A DNA stretch of 64,000 bases from Actinoalloteichus hymeniacidonis (GTDB lineage: Bacteria > Actinomycetota > Actinomycetes > Mycobacteriales > Pseudonocardiaceae). A program made the position numbers and the translations under genes. The notes beneath the pieces are model-generated. The model did not search any database and was not told the DNA's origin. It saw only the letters and a program-made list of their open reading frames with translations. The stretch lies in contig NZ_JACHIS010000001.1 of the NCBI RefSeq assembly GCF_014203365.1, positions 4,030,001 through 4,094,000 of the forward strand, read 5' to 3'. This document shows positions 8,201 through 16,127 of the stretch, piece by piece; the first letter of the stretch is position 1; the number at the start of each line of letters is the position of its first letter.

Positions 8201-9734
8201 CGGTGCCAGCCAGGATTCCGGTGTCGCCCCGAGGCGCGGCGTCGACGGCGGCCGCGATATCGAGTCTGCCCTCGCCCCACACGTTGTTGTCCTCGGCGGT
8301 GCCGCCGCAGGTGGTGTCGTCGACGTCGATCGCCGTGGTGTCCAGTAGAGCCCTGGTTCCGTCGATGTCTCCCACCAGGCTCGGCGCCGCCGACCACAAC
8401 AGCGCGACCGCACCTGCCACGTGCGGGGCGGCCATCGAGGTGCCGTTGTAGGAGCTGTAGCCACCGCCGGGCACCGACGAGCGGACGTTGACGCCCGGCG
8501 CGGAGATACTCGGGCGGATGTCGCCATCGGCTCCCGGTCCCCGGCTGGAGAAGTAGGCGATGTCGTTGTTGACGTCGTAGGCGCCGACGCCGTAGGACAG
8601 CGCCGAGTCGGCGGGTGAACCGGTGGTGTTACAGCCTGGCCCGGAGTTGCCGTTGGAGAACAGACCGAAGATGCCCGAGGCGGTCCAGGCACCGACGATC
8701 TCGTCGTACCACGGGTCGATGATCGACCCGTTCGAGGATCCCCACGAGTTGTTGACCACGTGGGGTCGGAGGTCGGCTCGGGGGTTCTGTCCATCGGTGT
8801 CGGTCGGAGCCAGGATCCACTGACCGGAGGCGAGCAACGAGGAGTCGGAGCAACCGGTGCTCTCGCAGCCCTTCGCAGAGATCCACTGGGCGCCTGGAGC
8901 GACGCCGATCTGGTTTCCCGCTCCGTCATCGCCGGTCATGGTCCCGGTGACGTGGCTGCCGTGCCCGTTGTTGTCGCAGGGTGCGACCGACGGCGAACCG
9001 CAGGCGTTGGACGGGTCGAACCAGTTGTGGTCGTGGTCGAAGCCGCCGTTACCGAGATTGCCCCGGTAGGCATCGATCAACGCGGGGTGGTCGAACTCGG
9101 CACCGGTATCGATGCTGCCCACCACGATGCCCTCACCGGTGACGCCGTGATCGGCCCAGACGTCATCGGCGTTGATGGAACCGATGCCCCACTCGATCGC
9201 ATCGACGACCGCATCGGCCTCGGTCTTCTCCAGCGGTTCCGGTATCTCCAGGACGGACGGCAGGGCGACCCGCTCGACACCGGGAACCTGCGTGATCGAG
9301 TTCGCCAACGACTCCGAGGCCGACCGAACGAGGATGCGGTTGGAGATCCAGTAGGGCGTGAACTCCGCTGCCGATTCCGTCAGTAGCGCCACTGCCTCGG
9401 CTTGGCTCTGCTCGGCGTGCTCCTGCAACGTGTCGACGACGGCCTCGCCACGGTCCGCCCAATCCGATACCTCGGCGGCCGCCGAGAGATCAGCGCGGTC
9501 CTCGAGGACGATCCAGACGTCGGCGCTGCCCTTCTCCTCGAAGACCTCGAGGACCTCGGCGTCGATCGATGCCGTCTCGTCGCCGGTCTCCGTGGTCTGC
9601 TGAGCTATCGACGGTGCTGCGGTGGCCGCCGTCAATGCGGCCACCAAGGTGAAAACCAAACCGGGTGCGCCGGGTAAGCGGGTTCGGTCCGGGGTGCGTC
9701 TTCTCGACCGCATTGTGCCGATGGTTCTAGACAC
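5265..9734 (-). CDS. Large multidomain secreted S8 serine protease
   Basis: The 1489-residue protein begins with a signal peptide (arginine-rich start, hydrophobic 26-40, cleavage near PSIAQ). A propeptide-like region is followed by an S8 domain with Asp209 (GSIDTGAEFDHPAL), His258 (NNGHGSHVTGT), oxyanion Asn328 (VNNSWG) and Ser433 (NGTSMAAPHVAG). Next come two carboxypeptidase-regulatory-like repeats (about 505-660), a nidogen-like domain (about 665-850), a third regulatory-like repeat (about 855-935), a beta-propeller-like section (about 1040-1250), an Ig-like segment and a C-terminal malectin-like domain (about 1325-1485). The extra C-terminal half suggests binding to a glycan or surface. 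GTG at 9734 has AAGGAG 5 nt upstream. No sortase or transmembrane anchor is seen, so it is probably released. Confidence 0.88.
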   Translation of the reverse strand: MSRTIGTMRSRRRTPDRTRLPGAPGLVFTLVAALTAATAAPSIAQQTTETGDETASIDAEVLEVFEEKGSADVWIVLEDRADLSAAAEVSDWADRGEAVVDTLQEHAEQSQAEAVALLTESAAEFTPYWISNRILVRSASESLANSITQVPGVERVALPSVLEIPEPLEKTEADAVVDAIEWGIGSINADDVWADHGVTGEGIVVGSIDTGAEFDHPALIDAYRGNLGNGGFDHDHNWFDPSNACGSPSVAPCDNNGHGSHVTGTMTGDDGAGNQIGVAPGAQWISAKGCESTGCSDSSLLASGQWILAPTDTDGQNPRADLRPHVVNNSWGSSNGSIIDPWYDEIVGAWTASGIFGLFSNGNSGPGCNTTGSPADSALSYGVGAYDVNNDIAYFSSRGPGADGDIRPSISAPGVNVRSSVPGGGYSSYNGTSMAAPHVAGAVALLWSAAPSLVGDIDGTRALLDTTAIDVDDTTCGGTAEDNNVWGEGRLDIAAAVDAAPRGDTGILAGTVTDTATGEPVSGAQIAVSGPQERAATADEDGTFSLTLAVGDYAVTGSAFGYGSADGSAAVLAGETATVDLALTAVPTRTVFGQVADSAGTGLSGIDVAFDGGVLAPVTTDANGGFTFDAVPEGTYELSAGGSGCVGDQSRELVVAGGNTVANFSLPDITDTHGNFCRTEGDAFVAGDTPVSLTGDDAQTTVALPFPVGFYGQQYDQAYVSTNGFLSFTAPATSYLNGALPSSAAPNGAVYPFWDDLTVDSSSGVFTGLSGDEGEREFVIEWRNVRILASQARITFSVAFQEAGGLTFNYAELPSGVPAALGSSATVGIENASGTDALQYSFNSAVLAEGTSIRFDEPDAGFLTGTVVDANDGLPVGGASVAVSQRGSVLNTVTTADDGTFVAQQLLGYYTVSVGKEDYSEFTTTAYLGENRETVTVDAELTTARGEASPGDVSWIVPQDATRSTSVTLSNTGDHDLSWAISERGGDRVNQTPAQAELLAEVRSEADRSAVDTRANYTEEEIADLAGAAPLAEGEVLASWDVDEVDTAWGVGVNESVWISDPVSITNTEFATDGSATGRTFDADWAGTWNADLAYDSRNGLLCQVNVGGDNGIHCWDEADGSVGYSITGSPWSDTSQRGLAYRADDDSFYIGGWNEGVIYHVAGSSHSEPGSLLASCTAPETGVAGLAYHPVAGTLWVTTNSPTDTIYQIDPATCAVISTVAFPETVQFAGAGAELDADGALWVTSQVSNTAYLIDSGVPVSTDVPWLKQKVTTGSLEPGDSIDVEVEIDTSGLESGVYQATLLFDTNAGRQPVVQVPVEVVVSGYWQGVSAGGVEEHVAADEIAFAPDQAYTEGSWGWIGEDSVTDAVGDNVEIVNTREDALYRSQRSDLEAYRFDDLPAGTYEVTLGFAELKRSPKVDWRKFDVTLNDQVALLGYDIAQTVGGRAADQRVYTVTIDEGESLDIEFLNRRSYQPAAINNVEVVHRPDW

Positions 9735-10130
9735 CGAGCCTCCTTGTAGGTCCAGACACCAGGGCCGACGAATTCTCGGCTAAAGCCGAGTAAAACGGCG
9801 GCCGCATCCGACTTAACTTCGCGCTCTCGATTCCCACAAGAGACCAATCGGCGGATCGCGGGGCAGGACACATAACGTCGGCTGATCGATCGGCCGGTCC
9901 GGATAATCGGATACCCGATTTGTCTCGGTTCACATTATTAACGCGCCGGAAACCTGTGAATGCGGGCCTACGCCCTGGGCTGGGCGCCGCCAGCCCGTGG
10001 CCACGTTCCGAGAACGACGACGGAACGAGCCAGTCCACTATTCGCCATCCTGACACCGCATAGGAGATTGGGCGGTGAATAACCGACATGAAATCCCCTG
10101 CGTTACCTCCGTTTCAAGGACGCCTGATTT
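9735..10130. other. Intergenic region upstream of large S8 protease
   Basis: About 400 bp contain the protease promoter and the 3' flank of the ACT-GNAT gene. The part around 9900-9945 is AT-rich for this genome. No gene or strong hairpin was found. Confidence 0.5.
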
Positions 10131-11534
10131 CTAGTCGCCGGTATCGCCGTGTAGTCCGGCGCTGAGACGCAGTGCACCATCGCGCAGCCGGTGAGTCGGT
10201 CGATCGGCGACCCGGTTCATGATCCTGATCATGCGGAGATCGTCGGGCTGGGTACTGGCGTGCACCACACCGATCCCCCGGTCCTGAGCGGCCCGCATCA
10301 GGCGCCGAGTCAGTGTCGTGCCGAGACCCGAGCCCTGTCGATCGTCACGCACCAGCAGGCCCAGCTCGGCTTCATCCTCCCGCCAGACGAGGCAGCCCAT
10401 CGCGATCACATCGCCGGCTGCGTCGCGAACGAGCAGGGTATGGGATTTCTCCGGGGCCAACAGCAAGCGCAGTCCATCGCGATTCGGCCCGGCCGGGGTG
10501 CCATAACGCCTCGACCGGGATTCCGGTGTGCAGCGTCGATGCAGGTCTCGCACGGCGGCGAAATCCAACTGGTCTGCCTCGACGATCGTGATCGTCTCTG
10601 GTTCGGCCGCAGGACGATCCACCCCGTTCCGCGCTGCTGATCGCGCCGTGAGCGCCAGGTCGCGCAGCGCCCGCGCCCGCGCGAATTCCGCAGGAGTGAA
10701 CGGAAGTCCGCTACGAACGATCCGGACGATGCCTAGCTCCGGGTCCGAGAGGATCAGTACGGTCGCCGACATTCGATCGGGCTCGGTCGACGGCACGGGT
10801 GTTCGGTGGACGTCGACGGCGTCGAGCAGATCGATCAGCGCGGCTTCCAGATCGGTGGGGTCGGCCGCGACCCTCGCGGCCAGCCGCAGCGCCGAGGCGG
10901 GTGGGTCGGTCAACTCGTGTACGTCGGCTACGGTGACATGCGGTTCGGTGCCGCCTGCGCGCAACAACGCCTCCTGAAGCTCCGTCGCCGTCACGGCGGT
11001 GGGGGCGGACACCAACAGCTCGTCGATGATTCCGACGTCGGCTGGATGCACCTCCAAGGACCGGATGTCGACCGACAGACCTGCCAGCACACCCGCAAGG
11101 TAGGCCAGTCTCCCCGGTCGGTCCTCGAGGTTGACCCGCAGACGCCACAGTGTGGTGGCCAGGTCGGTGCCGGTGAGCGGTGCGGCGATCTCATGGCGCT
11201 GTGGGGAGCGCGCCGAAGCGGCGGACGGAGTCCCGATGTGGTGGGCGGGCGCGACGCTGGATCGCCTACGCGGCCGACGCGCGTGCCAGCTTCGAACGAG
11301 GATGGAGATCAGGATCAACGTTGCGCCGACCACCAGCAGGATCACCGATCCATCGTGCTGCGCGGCCACCCCCGAGGCGAAGACGTGCGCGATGGCGGCG
11401 GCGAAGCAGACACCGGCGAGTTCCAGCATCTCCCTGGTCCAGCCCGGTGCGGCCGGTCGCTGCACGTCGGTGGACGTCGGGGGCGTCGAATGATCGCGTG
11501 ACGGGTGCCTGCCCGCCGTCCTGTCGACTGTCAC
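10131..11534 (-). CDS. Membrane-anchored ACT domain - GNAT acetyltransferase fusion
   Basis: Up to 467 residues. Two hydrophobic segments (about 36-58 and 62-83) form a hairpin anchor, followed by an Arg/Ser-rich linker. An ACT-like domain (about 129-205) is recognised by LEDRPGRLAYLAGVLAGL and DIRSLEVHPADVG; ACT domains bind amino acids. A divergent middle section precedes a GNAT fold (about 315-455) with the acetyl-CoA loop RQGSGLGTTL. The likely role is acetylation of a small molecule or protein under amino acid control at the membrane; the substrate is unknown. The start is uncertain: the GTG at 11534 has only a weak GGAA before it, and shorter starts would shed the first transmembrane segment. 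It stands alone, with the lat gene upstream on the same strand. Confidence 0.75.
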   Translation of the reverse strand: MTVDRTAGRHPSRDHSTPPTSTDVQRPAAPGWTREMLELAGVCFAAAIAHVFASGVAAQHDGSVILLVVGATLILISILVRSWHARRPRRRSSVAPAHHIGTPSAASARSPQRHEIAAPLTGTDLATTLWRLRVNLEDRPGRLAYLAGVLAGLSVDIRSLEVHPADVGIIDELLVSAPTAVTATELQEALLRAGGTEPHVTVADVHELTDPPASALRLAARVAADPTDLEAALIDLLDAVDVHRTPVPSTEPDRMSATVLILSDPELGIVRIVRSGLPFTPAEFARARALRDLALTARSAARNGVDRPAAEPETITIVEADQLDFAAVRDLHRRCTPESRSRRYGTPAGPNRDGLRLLLAPEKSHTLLVRDAAGDVIAMGCLVWREDEAELGLLVRDDRQGSGLGTTLTRRLMRAAQDRGIGVVHASTQPDDLRMIRIMNRVADRPTHRLRDGALRLSAGLHGDTGD

Positions 11535-11673
11535 GGTTCCAGCATCGACACGGTGTGTTGCGTGAGCGGGACTTCACGTGACGTTTCCGTGAAGAGGGTC
11601 CACGCCGTGCCCAGCGTTACCGAACGGTCTCCCCCGATCGAAGGACGCAACCGCGCGAGCAGCGGAAATGGAA

Positions 11674-11711
11674 ACCCGTCGCACCCAACGTGAGCGGCGG
11701 GTGCGACGGGT
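11674..11711 (-). terminator. Terminator of the lysine aminotransferase gene
   Basis: A perfect 13-bp stem (11674-11686 ACCCGTCGCACCC with 11699-11711) and 12-nt loop lie 18 bp past the lat stop. On the minus strand it is followed by a T-containing tail (TTCCATTTCC), fitting intrinsic termination. Confidence 0.75.
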
Positions 11712-11729
11712 CGTCTCGGTGGAGTCGGG

Positions 11730-13085
11730 TCAGCCCAGTCGGCCCAGGACCCGATCCAATGCGTCGACAGCCACGGTGAGTTCCGCACGGGTGATCGTCA
11801 ACGCCGGACGGAACCGAATCGACCGCTCGCCGCTGGGCAGCGCCAGCACGCGCTCCTGGTCCAGCAGTGCGCTGAGCACCGCGCCTCGGGTGGCGGCGTC
11901 CGGCAGGTCGAGCGCGACCATCAGACCGCGGCCGCGCACGTTGTCGATCAGGCCCGGGTGACGTGCCGCCAGATCGGCCAGCTGCTCGGCCAACCAGGTG
12001 CCGTCCCCGGCGACCTTGTCGAACAGGCCGTCGCGCTCGATGATCTCCAGGTAGCGCCGCGACCGGACCATGTCGACCAGGCCACCGCCCCAGGTGGAGT
12101 TGATACGACCGCCCACGACGAAGACGTTGTCGGCGACCTCGTCGACGCGACGACCGGCCATCACGCCGCCGACCTGGGTCTTCTTGGAGAAGGCCACGAT
12201 GTCCGGGCTCAGACCCAGCTGCTGGTAGGCCCAGGCGGTCCCGGTCACGCCGACGCCGGTCTGCACCTCGTCGACGATGAACAACGCGTCGTTGGCGTGG
12301 CAGAGCCGCTGCATGGCCTGGAGGAACTCCGGGCGCAGGTGGTTGTCGCCGCCCTCACCCTGGATGGGTTCGACGATGAAGGCGGCGATGTCATGGGGAT
12401 TCGCGGCGAAGGCGGCCTCGGCCTCGGCGAGCGACTTCTGCTCGGCGGCGATGATGTCGTCCAGGTGCTCGGCCATCGGGAACCGCATCGCAGGCGAGGA
12501 GATCCTGGGCCAGTCGAAGGCCGGGTACCGCGCGGTCTTGCCGGGGTCGGTGTTGGTCAACGACATGGTGTAACCGCTGCGACCATGGAAGGCCCTGGTG
12601 AGGTGCATGATCTTAGTGCCGAGTTCGGCCGACCGGCCGTGCTGTTCGTTGTGCCTGCTCTTCCAGTCGAAGGCGCACTTGAGTGCGTTCTCCACCGCGA
12701 GCGCGCCGCCCTCGACGAAGAACAGGTGCGGCAGTTCCGGGTCGCCCAGCACGCGCGCGAAGGTCTCGACGAATTCCGCGTAGTGCGTCGTGTAGATGTC
12801 GGAGTTGGCGGGCTTGTTCGCCGCCACCTCCGAGAGCACCGCCATGAACTGCGGGTCCTCGACGATCCCCGCCGGGTTGAAGCCCAACGGCGCGGAGGCG
12901 AAGAAGGAGTACAGGTCCAGGTAGCGGTCGCCGTTGCGTGCGTCGACCAACCAGGAGCCGGAGCTGGCCGCCGTGTCCAGAACGAACGGGAATCCGTCCA
13001 CGAGCAGGTGCCTGCCCAGCAGCTGATGAACGTCCTTCGGTGCGATCGTCGCGTCGAGTTCCGCCGTCGTGCTGCCCTGAGTCAT
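11730..13085 (-). CDS. lat: L-lysine 6-transaminase (lysine epsilon-aminotransferase)
   Basis: The 451-residue class III PLP aminotransferase converts L-lysine and 2-oxoglutarate to 2-aminoadipate semialdehyde (cyclising to piperideine-6-carboxylate) and glutamate. Diagnostic features are VEGGALAVENALK, the cofactor-contact motif VDEVQTGVG (Asp272) and the PLP lysine in AFSKKTQVGG (Lys301), a motif specific to the LAT group. Length equals that of mycobacterial LAT. An ATG at 13112 is in frame, but GGAGGGAG precedes the ATG at 13085. In beta-lactam producers lat feeds aminoadipate into cephamycin; here no beta-lactam genes or piperideine dehydrogenase lie nearby, so lysine catabolism, osmolyte or pipecolate supply is more likely. 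Confidence 0.93.
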   Translation of the reverse strand: MTQGSTTAELDATIAPKDVHQLLGRHLLVDGFPFVLDTAASSGSWLVDARNGDRYLDLYSFFASAPLGFNPAGIVEDPQFMAVLSEVAANKPANSDIYTTHYAEFVETFARVLGDPELPHLFFVEGGALAVENALKCAFDWKSRHNEQHGRSAELGTKIMHLTRAFHGRSGYTMSLTNTDPGKTARYPAFDWPRISSPAMRFPMAEHLDDIIAAEQKSLAEAEAAFAANPHDIAAFIVEPIQGEGGDNHLRPEFLQAMQRLCHANDALFIVDEVQTGVGVTGTAWAYQQLGLSPDIVAFSKKTQVGGVMAGRRVDEVADNVFVVGGRINSTWGGGLVDMVRSRRYLEIIERDGLFDKVAGDGTWLAEQLADLAARHPGLIDNVRGRGLMVALDLPDAATRGAVLSALLDQERVLALPSGERSIRFRPALTITRAELTVAVDALDRVLGRLG

Positions 13086-13446
13086 ACCGACTCCCTCCAG
13101 GATTTTTTCCATTAGATCAGTCGAATGGCCGCAAAACCTACGTTAACCGGGTCGTCCGCCAGAAGCAATGCGCAGAGAACTCCGACCTCCCATGAACCTC
13201 GTGCACCGCCTCCCCCGATGACGCCGCGCGCACCCACCGTCGACTCGCGCGGCGCAGCACCACATCGGCCATGTCCAGATCTCGGTCCTCCCGTCCTCCC
13301 GATACCGAGCCGAGGCTGATCAGGGCGCTGACCTGCGGCGGGTCGGAACAGAGCGTGACGGGCCGGTAGAGTGGCTCGGCGCGAAGGTGCGCCTGCTATC
13401 GGGCCACCGCGACACCATCGATGGGCACCAGGACAGGGAGCGGACA
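13086..13446. other. Divergent intergenic region between lat and prfC
   Basis: Promoters for both flanking genes should lie here. An A/T-rich patch (13101-13150), including a run of six T, is close to the lat start. No gene or obvious operator was recognised. Confidence 0.5.
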
Positions 13447-15069
13447 GTGGCGGGCAACGATCCGGCCCTAGGGCGACAGACCAAGAACGACGAGTCGCAG
13501 GTGATACGGGAAGCCGCCCGCCGGAGGACCTTCGCCGTCATCAGCCACCCCGACGCGGGAAAATCCACGCTCACCGAAGCACTCGCCCTCCACGCCCAGG
13601 TCATCTCCGAAGCAGGCGCGGTACACGGCAAGGGCGGCCGCAAGGGTGTGGTCTCCGACTGGCTCGAGATGGAGAAGGCCAGGGGAATCTCGATCACCTC
13701 CGCCGCCCTGCAGTTCGCCTACGGCGACACGGTGATCAACCTGTTGGACACCCCCGGCCACTCCGACTTCTCCGAGGACACCTACCGGGTGCTCGCAGCT
13801 GTCGACTGCGCGGTGATGCTGCTCGACGCGGCCAAGGGCCTCGAGCCCCAGACGCTCAAGCTCTTCGACGTCTGTCGGCATCGCAATATCCCGGTGATCA
13901 CCTTCGTCAACAAGTGGGACCGGCCAGGCCGAGGCGCCCTGGAACTGTGTGACGAGATCTCCGAGCGGATCTCGCTGCGTCCGATGCCGCTGACCTGGCC
14001 GGTCGGCGAGGCGGGTGCCTTCAAGGGCGTGCTCGATCGGACCGATGGCGGCTTCATCGGCTTCACCCGCAATGCGGCGGGCGCCAGCCGCGCGACCATA
14101 CAGACCATGACGGCGGACGAGGCGGCCGAATCCGTCGGCGAGGAATGGGAGCAGGCGGGCGAGGAGTCGGAGCTGTTGTCGATCTCCGGTGCCGACATGG
14201 ACTACGACGAGTTCCTCGACGCGAAGGCGACCCCGGTGCTGTTCGGCTCGGCGGTGCTCAACTTCGGCGTCAAGCACCTCTTGGACCTCCTCGTGGAGCT
14301 GGCGCCTCGGCCCACTCCCCGCCCGGACGTCGACGGCGGCGCCCGATCGTTGGAGGCACCGTTCTCCGCTTTCGTCTTCAAGGTGCAGACCGGGATGGAC
14401 CGTGCCCATCGCGATCAGGTGGCCTTCGCCAGGGTCTGTTCCGGGCGTTTCGACCGAGGCATGGTCGTCACCCACGCCGCCTCGGGCAGGCCCTTCGCGA
14501 CGAAGTACGCCCAGCAGGTCTTCGGGCAGCAACGCAGCACCCTGGACGTCGCCTATCCCGGCGACGTGATCGGCCTGGTCAATGCCTCGAACCTTCGAGT
14601 CGGCGACACGCTGTACGCAGGCAAGCCGAAGGTCACCTTCCCCGGTCTGCCAAGCTTCGCCCCGCGTCACTTCGCGACCGTGGCGGCCAAGGACCCCGGA
14701 CGGGCCAAGCAGTTCCGGCGCGGCGTGGAACAGCTCGAACAGGAGGGCGTGGTACAGGTACTGCGCTCGGACCGTCGTGGCGAGGCGACGCCGATCTTCG
14801 CCGCAGTCGGCCCCATGCAGTTCGAGGTGGCCACGGACCGTCTACAGAACGAGTTCGGCGTGACGATCCTGTTGAACCACCTGCCCTACACCGTGGTCCG
14901 CAGGCTCGGCGATCCGAACGAACGCAAACTGATCGACGGACACTCCAGCGAGGTCCTGACCAGGGGCGATGGCGCGGAACTCGCACTATTCACCGATGAC
15001 ATCACGCTTCGGCTACTACTGCGCAAGCATCCCGACGTCAAGCTGGAGAGCCTCGCGGGCGGCGTCTGA
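13447..15069 (+). CDS. prfC: Peptide chain release factor 3 (RF3)
   Basis: The 540-residue translational GTPase recycles RF1/RF2 from the ribosome after peptide release. The GTPase signatures are present: HPDAGKST (G1, about 34-41), DTPGHSDF (G3) and NKWD (G4), followed by EF-G-like domains II and III with the RF3-typical AVGPMQFEV. The GTG at 13447 has AGGGAG 6 nt upstream; an ATG at 13387 would add 20 unrelated residues. It is transcribed toward an unusual L11 paralogue with which it shares a terminator; both proteins act at the GTPase-associated centre of the large subunit. Confidence 0.95.
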   Translation: MAGNDPALGRQTKNDESQVIREAARRRTFAVISHPDAGKSTLTEALALHAQVISEAGAVHGKGGRKGVVSDWLEMEKARGISITSAALQFAYGDTVINLLDTPGHSDFSEDTYRVLAAVDCAVMLLDAAKGLEPQTLKLFDVCRHRNIPVITFVNKWDRPGRGALELCDEISERISLRPMPLTWPVGEAGAFKGVLDRTDGGFIGFTRNAAGASRATIQTMTADEAAESVGEEWEQAGEESELLSISGADMDYDEFLDAKATPVLFGSAVLNFGVKHLLDLLVELAPRPTPRPDVDGGARSLEAPFSAFVFKVQTGMDRAHRDQVAFARVCSGRFDRGMVVTHAASGRPFATKYAQQVFGQQRSTLDVAYPGDVIGLVNASNLRVGDTLYAGKPKVTFPGLPSFAPRHFATVAAKDPGRAKQFRRGVEQLEQEGVVQVLRSDRRGEATPIFAAVGPMQFEVATDRLQNEFGVTILLNHLPYTVVRRLGDPNERKLIDGHSSEVLTRGDGAELALFTDDITLRLLLRKHPDVKLESLAGGV

Positions 15070-15160
15070 TCCGCGCCCTCGCACCCGTATTAGCCCGGTC
15101 GGGCAGCACGACCGCCCGGCTGGGCATGATGCGGCGCGGTCACAGCTGCCCTCCGACAAG

Positions 15161-15198
15161 ACTGAAGGGGGCTACCCGGCCGGGTAGCCCCCTTCAGT
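15161..15198. terminator. Bidirectional terminator between prfC and rplK-like gene
   Basis: A 38-bp perfect palindrome (arms 15161-15179 and 15180-15198, left arm starting ACTGAAGGGGGCTACC) lies between two convergent genes. The extruded form would have a GC-rich stem closing at CCGG. Confidence 0.8.
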
Positions 15199-15232
15199 GA
15201 ACAGCCTCGCTCAGCATCGAACCGCCGGGATA

Positions 15233-15664
15233 TCAGCCCTCGACGGTGACGCCCATGGACCGCGCGGAACCCGCGACGATCTTCATCGCTGCGTCCAAGT
15301 CGCCGCCTGCGTTCAGGTCGGGCATCTTGCGCTCGGCGATCGCCTGGACCTGCTCCTTGGTGAGCGTGCCGCCGGGAACGTGCCCGGGACGCTCGGAGCC
15401 GGACTTCGCGCCCATCGCCTGACGGATCAGGAAGCTGGTGGGCGGGGTCTTGTACCGGAGGGTGTAGGTCCGGTCCTCGAAGACCGAGACCACCACGGGA
15501 ACGATCTCGCCTCGGTGAGCGGAGGTGTTCTCGTCGTACTCGAGCTTGACGTTTCGGGTGTTGACACCCGTCGGGCCGAGCATCTTTCCGAGATCGACCA
15601 TGGCTGCATTGCCAGCCTCAAGTTCGAGTGTCGCCTCGAACGTCTTGCGCTGCTTGGGTGGCAC
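15233..15664 (-). CDS. Divergent ribosomal protein L11 paralogue
   Basis: The 143-residue product aligns with L11 along its length. The C-terminal RNA-binding half is well kept (VSVFEDRTYTLRYKTPP, AERKMPDLNA, GSARSMGV). The N-terminal domain is altered: the region that in normal L11 reads PSPPVGPALGQ, forming the proline helix at the 23S rRNA thiopeptide site, here reads MVDLGKMLGPT, without those prolines and without PALG. Normal rplK is followed by rplA in a nusG operon; this gene stands alone. It probably encodes an accessory or substitute L11 with changed thiopeptide or factor interactions. GTG start with GAGGGG 7 nt upstream. Whether a canonical rplK exists elsewhere cannot be seen, so no symbol is given. 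Confidence 0.85.
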   Translation of the reverse strand: MPPKQRKTFEATLELEAGNAAMVDLGKMLGPTGVNTRNVKLEYDENTSAHRGEIVPVVVSVFEDRTYTLRYKTPPTSFLIRQAMGAKSGSERPGHVPGGTLTKEQVQAIAERKMPDLNAGGDLDAAMKIVAGSARSMGVTVEG

Positions 15665-16127
15665 CTACGACCCCTCACCTTTCGAACACTTCGCCGACGA
15701 ATTCTACACCACGTCGATCGCTGGACACGGCATACCAGCCGTGCAGGCCCGAGCATCGGACTCGCACAGCACAACGCCATCGCCGGATGCGTGGTGTGAT
15801 GAGGTCGGTCCGCCGTCGACTCCGCCTGATCCGCCTCGACCGTCGGGCTCACGCCGCGAGTCCGAGATCTTCGACCGGCCTCTTGCCCACCACTGTGTCA
15901 CACACAAGGCCACCCAGGTCGCCCGGGGGTTGCCCAACCCCACGTCGCCGCAGCCGCAGGTACCGCAACCACGATGGGGCTACCGTCCGCTGGTGGCGGA
16001 CTCGCATATCGACCGAGTGGATTCACGGGCGAATCGCGGACAACACGCGATGTCTCGGGCACCGTCGAGACGGTGCCCGATCAAGCCTCGGACACTCCAG
16101 GTCACCCGTTCGCCGAAGGAGTCGACG
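15665..16127. other. Divergent intergenic region upstream of L11 paralogue and small gene pair
   Basis: Some 460 bp without a supported gene. It should hold promoters for the L11 paralogue (leftward) and for the pair starting at 16128. The only clear structure is the palindrome at 16055-16080. Confidence 0.45.
16055..16080. promoter_or_regulatory. Palindrome upstream of small coupled gene pair
   Basis: Two perfect 12-bp arms (TCGGGCACCGTC 16055-16066, complement 16069-16080) are separated by 2 bp, 47 bp before the ATG at 16128. No gene ends into it from the left, so an operator or a 5'-leader hairpin is more likely than a terminator. This is inferred from position only. Confidence 0.4.

Noticed and set aside
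5280-8348. 1022-codon plus-strand frame opposite the large protease
   Set aside because: Antisense shadow of a gene with a complete catalytic triad and signal peptide; composition (Arg/Gly/Val/His-rich) is typical of such shadows.
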